Positions 3,442 through 5,285 of a stretch of DNA of 5,285 bases are shown here, in pieces. A model generated the notes under the pieces. That model was not told where the DNA came from. It ran no database searches and was given only the letters and a program-made list of their open reading frames with translations. The stretch covers positions 1 to 5,285 of the forward strand of contig CAZUAY010000279.1 of NCBI GenBank assembly GCA_964618405.1. Direction: 5' to 3'. This stretch comes from JBBQIY01 sp964618405 (GTDB lineage Bacteria > Verrucomicrobiota > Kiritimatiellia > RFP12 > UBA3636). Within the stretch, counting starts at the first letter, position 1, and each line of letters starts with the position of its first letter. The translations under genes were made by a program, and so were the position numbers.

Positions 3442-5285
3442 TCAAAAAGAGAATTTAGGCGTGCTCAGTGTGGGCTGTGGCGGTGCTGAAGATCCTGGAC
3501 TTGCAGGTAGGGTTGGATATACAGTCTCGCTGAAGTTTTGAACGACTGCTGGGCGGCACACAAACCCCTTCCCAATATTGCCGGTGTTTTCGGCGGAAGA
3601 TATCTTACATTTCGAATATCCAGGCAACGTCTCACAAACACGAATGTTACCTACAAATTTTTCGCTTGCACCCAGAATTTCTCCCGTCGTCGGATCGACA
3701 ATCGAATCGCCTATGGAGTATGTCGACAAGATATCCCCTATCTCCACGAAGGAGTCTCCTACATTGATCAAAATCACGCCATCGATAGGATCGGAAATGA
3801 CGGTTACCGGCCACAGCGTTGTGGCGATTTTAAACACAATATTTTTGGATAGCTTCTTGAGGAGATCTCCTATCGCACCTTGATTTTCTGTAGCCGTCCC
3901 AAAACCCATGAAACCAGATTGTTCGGTGTGTGTTGGTATTGAGGCGGTTACCTCGTCAGTACAGATGATCGTGCCCAATTCGTTGTCGATGAGGCGCATG
4001 TCCAGCGAGATCGTCATCATAACGTCTTCTTTGCCCCCAAATATAGAATTTCCTTTTTGAGTGCGGTCAGTTTGAAATCTTGTGATGGTGCCGAACACGC
4101 TATATTTCGCACTTTTCATCTTGCCGCGGGTAATGAGGTCAGCTTCATCATAGTCGCCATCCATCTCATTATCCATCTGCGATTTGATTTCATTCTTGCG
4201 GGCCTGTTCCACGACGGTGAACTTACCGGACTTATGCATTTTCGTAAGTGTCATTTCACGTAGCACGGGCGATTCTTTTTCAATAGCAGTAGCCCTCTGA
4301 TCGTAAGGATCCGCAGCGCCTGAACCTTGCTTCCCGTGTTCGTATTGTCTGCGTTCAGAATCAACAACGCCACCCACAGCAGCGCCAGCCACAGTGCCAA
4401 CAATGACATCCTTTGTACTGCTTCCGCTAAGAAGGCCGCCGGCGATAGCCCCCAGTAGCGCACCTGAACCGCCTCCCGCAGCGCTCGTTGTTATCGGACG
4501 CCCTCCCCGGTTTGATGTTTGCGACAGATCAAATTCATTGCTGTATTTGAATTTGCCGATATAGATGGTAGGCTTGTTTCCAGAAGTAGGCACTACGGCT
4601 CGTGGTTTAGCTGCGACAGACGTGTTTCCGCCCCCGTCTTCTCCGTCGCCAGGCTCCTCCAGTTTACAGATCTGGCTCATTTCTGGACTGCCGTCGGTAG
4701 TTTTTGCGACAGCAGAAAGCGCTTCGACCGAAACAATCGTGAGCGTCCCAAGCTTTCTGAAACTACGTGAAATCACGACGCCTGTGTCTGGATCCGTAAT
4801 TTCAGCGTTTTCATAAAACCCGAGAACATCGCCTTTGCTAAAGACCGCTTTTCCATAGTTAAGAATGACCGTGTCGTCAACCACCGCTGCGATTTTTACA
4901 GGGTAGTATTCGAATGATAGCTTGCGCGCGATAGCTTTGGCGAGCGGCTCCAATAAATCGGAGGGAGATTGTGCGAAATCTGTAACTTCCGCCGAAATGG
5001 CGGATTCTGTCGCGGTTTCTATATCTGCAATCTTGACATTCGCCCGCATGGTGAACTTCTTACGCATGCCTTGTTTCGGCAGCCGTTCTAGCATCGTGAC
5101 TTGGCCTGATATGGATTTTGCGGCAGATTTAAAACCTCCGAGCTTTTTCTCGTGAGCCTTGTCGAAAAGACCCGACTGCGAGTTTTGAATCTCACTGACA
5201 ATCCCGCGTAGATCATCGCGCTTCGCCACTTCGATCTTGCCGATTTTGCCGAGTTCCGATTTCACCATATCCTCAAAAGAAATCG
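3442..5285 (-). CDS. Partial CsgG/FlgT-like envelope protein with two tandem modules
   Basis: At least 613 residues; the 5' end lies beyond the right edge. The frame is open to the edge (ISFED precedes Met 5268), and FEDMVKSEL matches the early helix of CsgG-like domains, so Met 5268 is internal. Numbering from that Met: residues 1-120 are the rest of a CsgG-like domain (KSELGKIGKIEVAKRDDL, then SQSGLFD). Residues 121-205 are a FlgT-C-like beta domain (VILNYGKAVFSKGDVLGFY, TDPDTGVVISRSFRKLGTL). A Gly/Pro linker follows (206-232). Residues 233-485 are a second CsgG-like domain (KPTIYIGKFKYS; HKSGKFTVVEQARKNEI; SVFGTITRFQTD; MRLIDNELGTIICTDEV) interrupted at 264-302 by a glycine zipper. Residues 486-572 repeat the FlgT-C-like domain (VGDSFVEIGDILSTY, VDPTTGEILGASEKFVG). 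The tail (573-608) is Ser/Pro-rich and ends KFSF. CsgG proteins form outer-membrane secretion pores and FlgT is a periplasmic flagellar ring protein; the function here is unproven. Confidence 0.75.
   Translation of the reverse strand, partial: ISFEDMVKSELGKIGKIEVAKRDDLRGIVSEIQNSQSGLFDKAHEKKLGGFKSAAKSISGQVTMLERLPKQGMRKKFTMRANVKIADIETATESAISAEVTDFAQSPSDLLEPLAKAIARKLSFEYYPVKIAAVVDDTVILNYGKAVFSKGDVLGFYENAEITDPDTGVVISRSFRKLGTLTIVSVEALSAVAKTTDGSPEMSQICKLEEPGDGEDGGGNTSVAAKPRAVVPTSGNKPTIYIGKFKYSNEFDLSQTSNRGGRPITTSAAGGGSGALLGAIAGGLLSGSSTKDVIVGTVAGAAVGGVVDSERRQYEHGKQGSGAADPYDQRATAIEKESPVLREMTLTKMHKSGKFTVVEQARKNEIKSQMDNEMDGDYDEADLITRGKMKSAKYSVFGTITRFQTDRTQKGNSIFGGKEDVMMTISLDMRLIDNELGTIICTDEVTASIPTHTEQSGFMGFGTATENQGAIGDLLKKLSKNIVFKIATTLWPVTVISDPIDGVILINVGDSFVEIGDILSTYSIGDSIVDPTTGEILGASEKFVGNIRVCETLPGYSKCKISSAENTGNIGKGFVCRPAVVQNFSETVYPTLPASPGSSAPPQPTLSTPKFSF

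Noticed and set aside
4251..4463. Overlapping small open frames inside the large minus-strand gene
   Set aside because: They are shadows of the 3442-5285 coding sequence in other frames with no independent support.

Overview
The window looks like accessory or slowly decaying chromosomal DNA from a Gram-negative bacterium. An SPII lipoprotein and a CsgG/FlgT-like envelope protein indicate an outer membrane. The DUF4190-type gene, whose C-terminal region resembles proteins I associate with the Lentisphaerota, Kiritimatiellota and Verrucomicrobiota, together with the repeat-rich intergenic DNA, makes the PVC group my best guess. This taxonomic call is an inference of low to moderate confidence; no rRNA or marker gene is present.

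Positions 1-1731 hold no convincing intact protein gene. Positions 1-545 are a mosaic of degenerate 7-bp repeats (a GNNYTAG family and a CGCACTR family) embedded in larger 50-61 bp duplicated blocks. Positions 586-666 carry three copies of one 10-mer, two direct and one inverted. Positions 740-1180 carry a small hairpin, two outlying copies of a palindrome, a hairpin that buries a ribosome binding site, and a short reading frame broken by TGA. Positions 1278-1651 hold the clearest structure of the window: five near-perfect palindromes in a tandem array of 85-86 bp units. The units alternate between two types, A-B-A-B-A, so the true period is a dimer of about 171 bp. The last palindrome overlaps a possible promoter for the next gene.

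Positions 1732-2385 (+) encode a DUF4190-like membrane protein that appears to have lost its C-terminal end. Convergent to it, positions 2439-2701 (-) look like the frameshifted remnant of an unrecognised gene.

Positions 2702-5285 (-) form an apparent two-gene operon read leftward: a large CsgG/FlgT-like protein that runs off the right edge, then after 32 bp a lipoprotein with HEAT-like helical repeats. The large protein consists of two tandem CsgG-like plus FlgT-C-like modules, the second carrying an inserted glycine zipper. Together they suggest an outer-membrane or periplasmic assembly rather than a metabolic function. The decayed remnant lies directly downstream on the same strand and may be what is left of a third gene.
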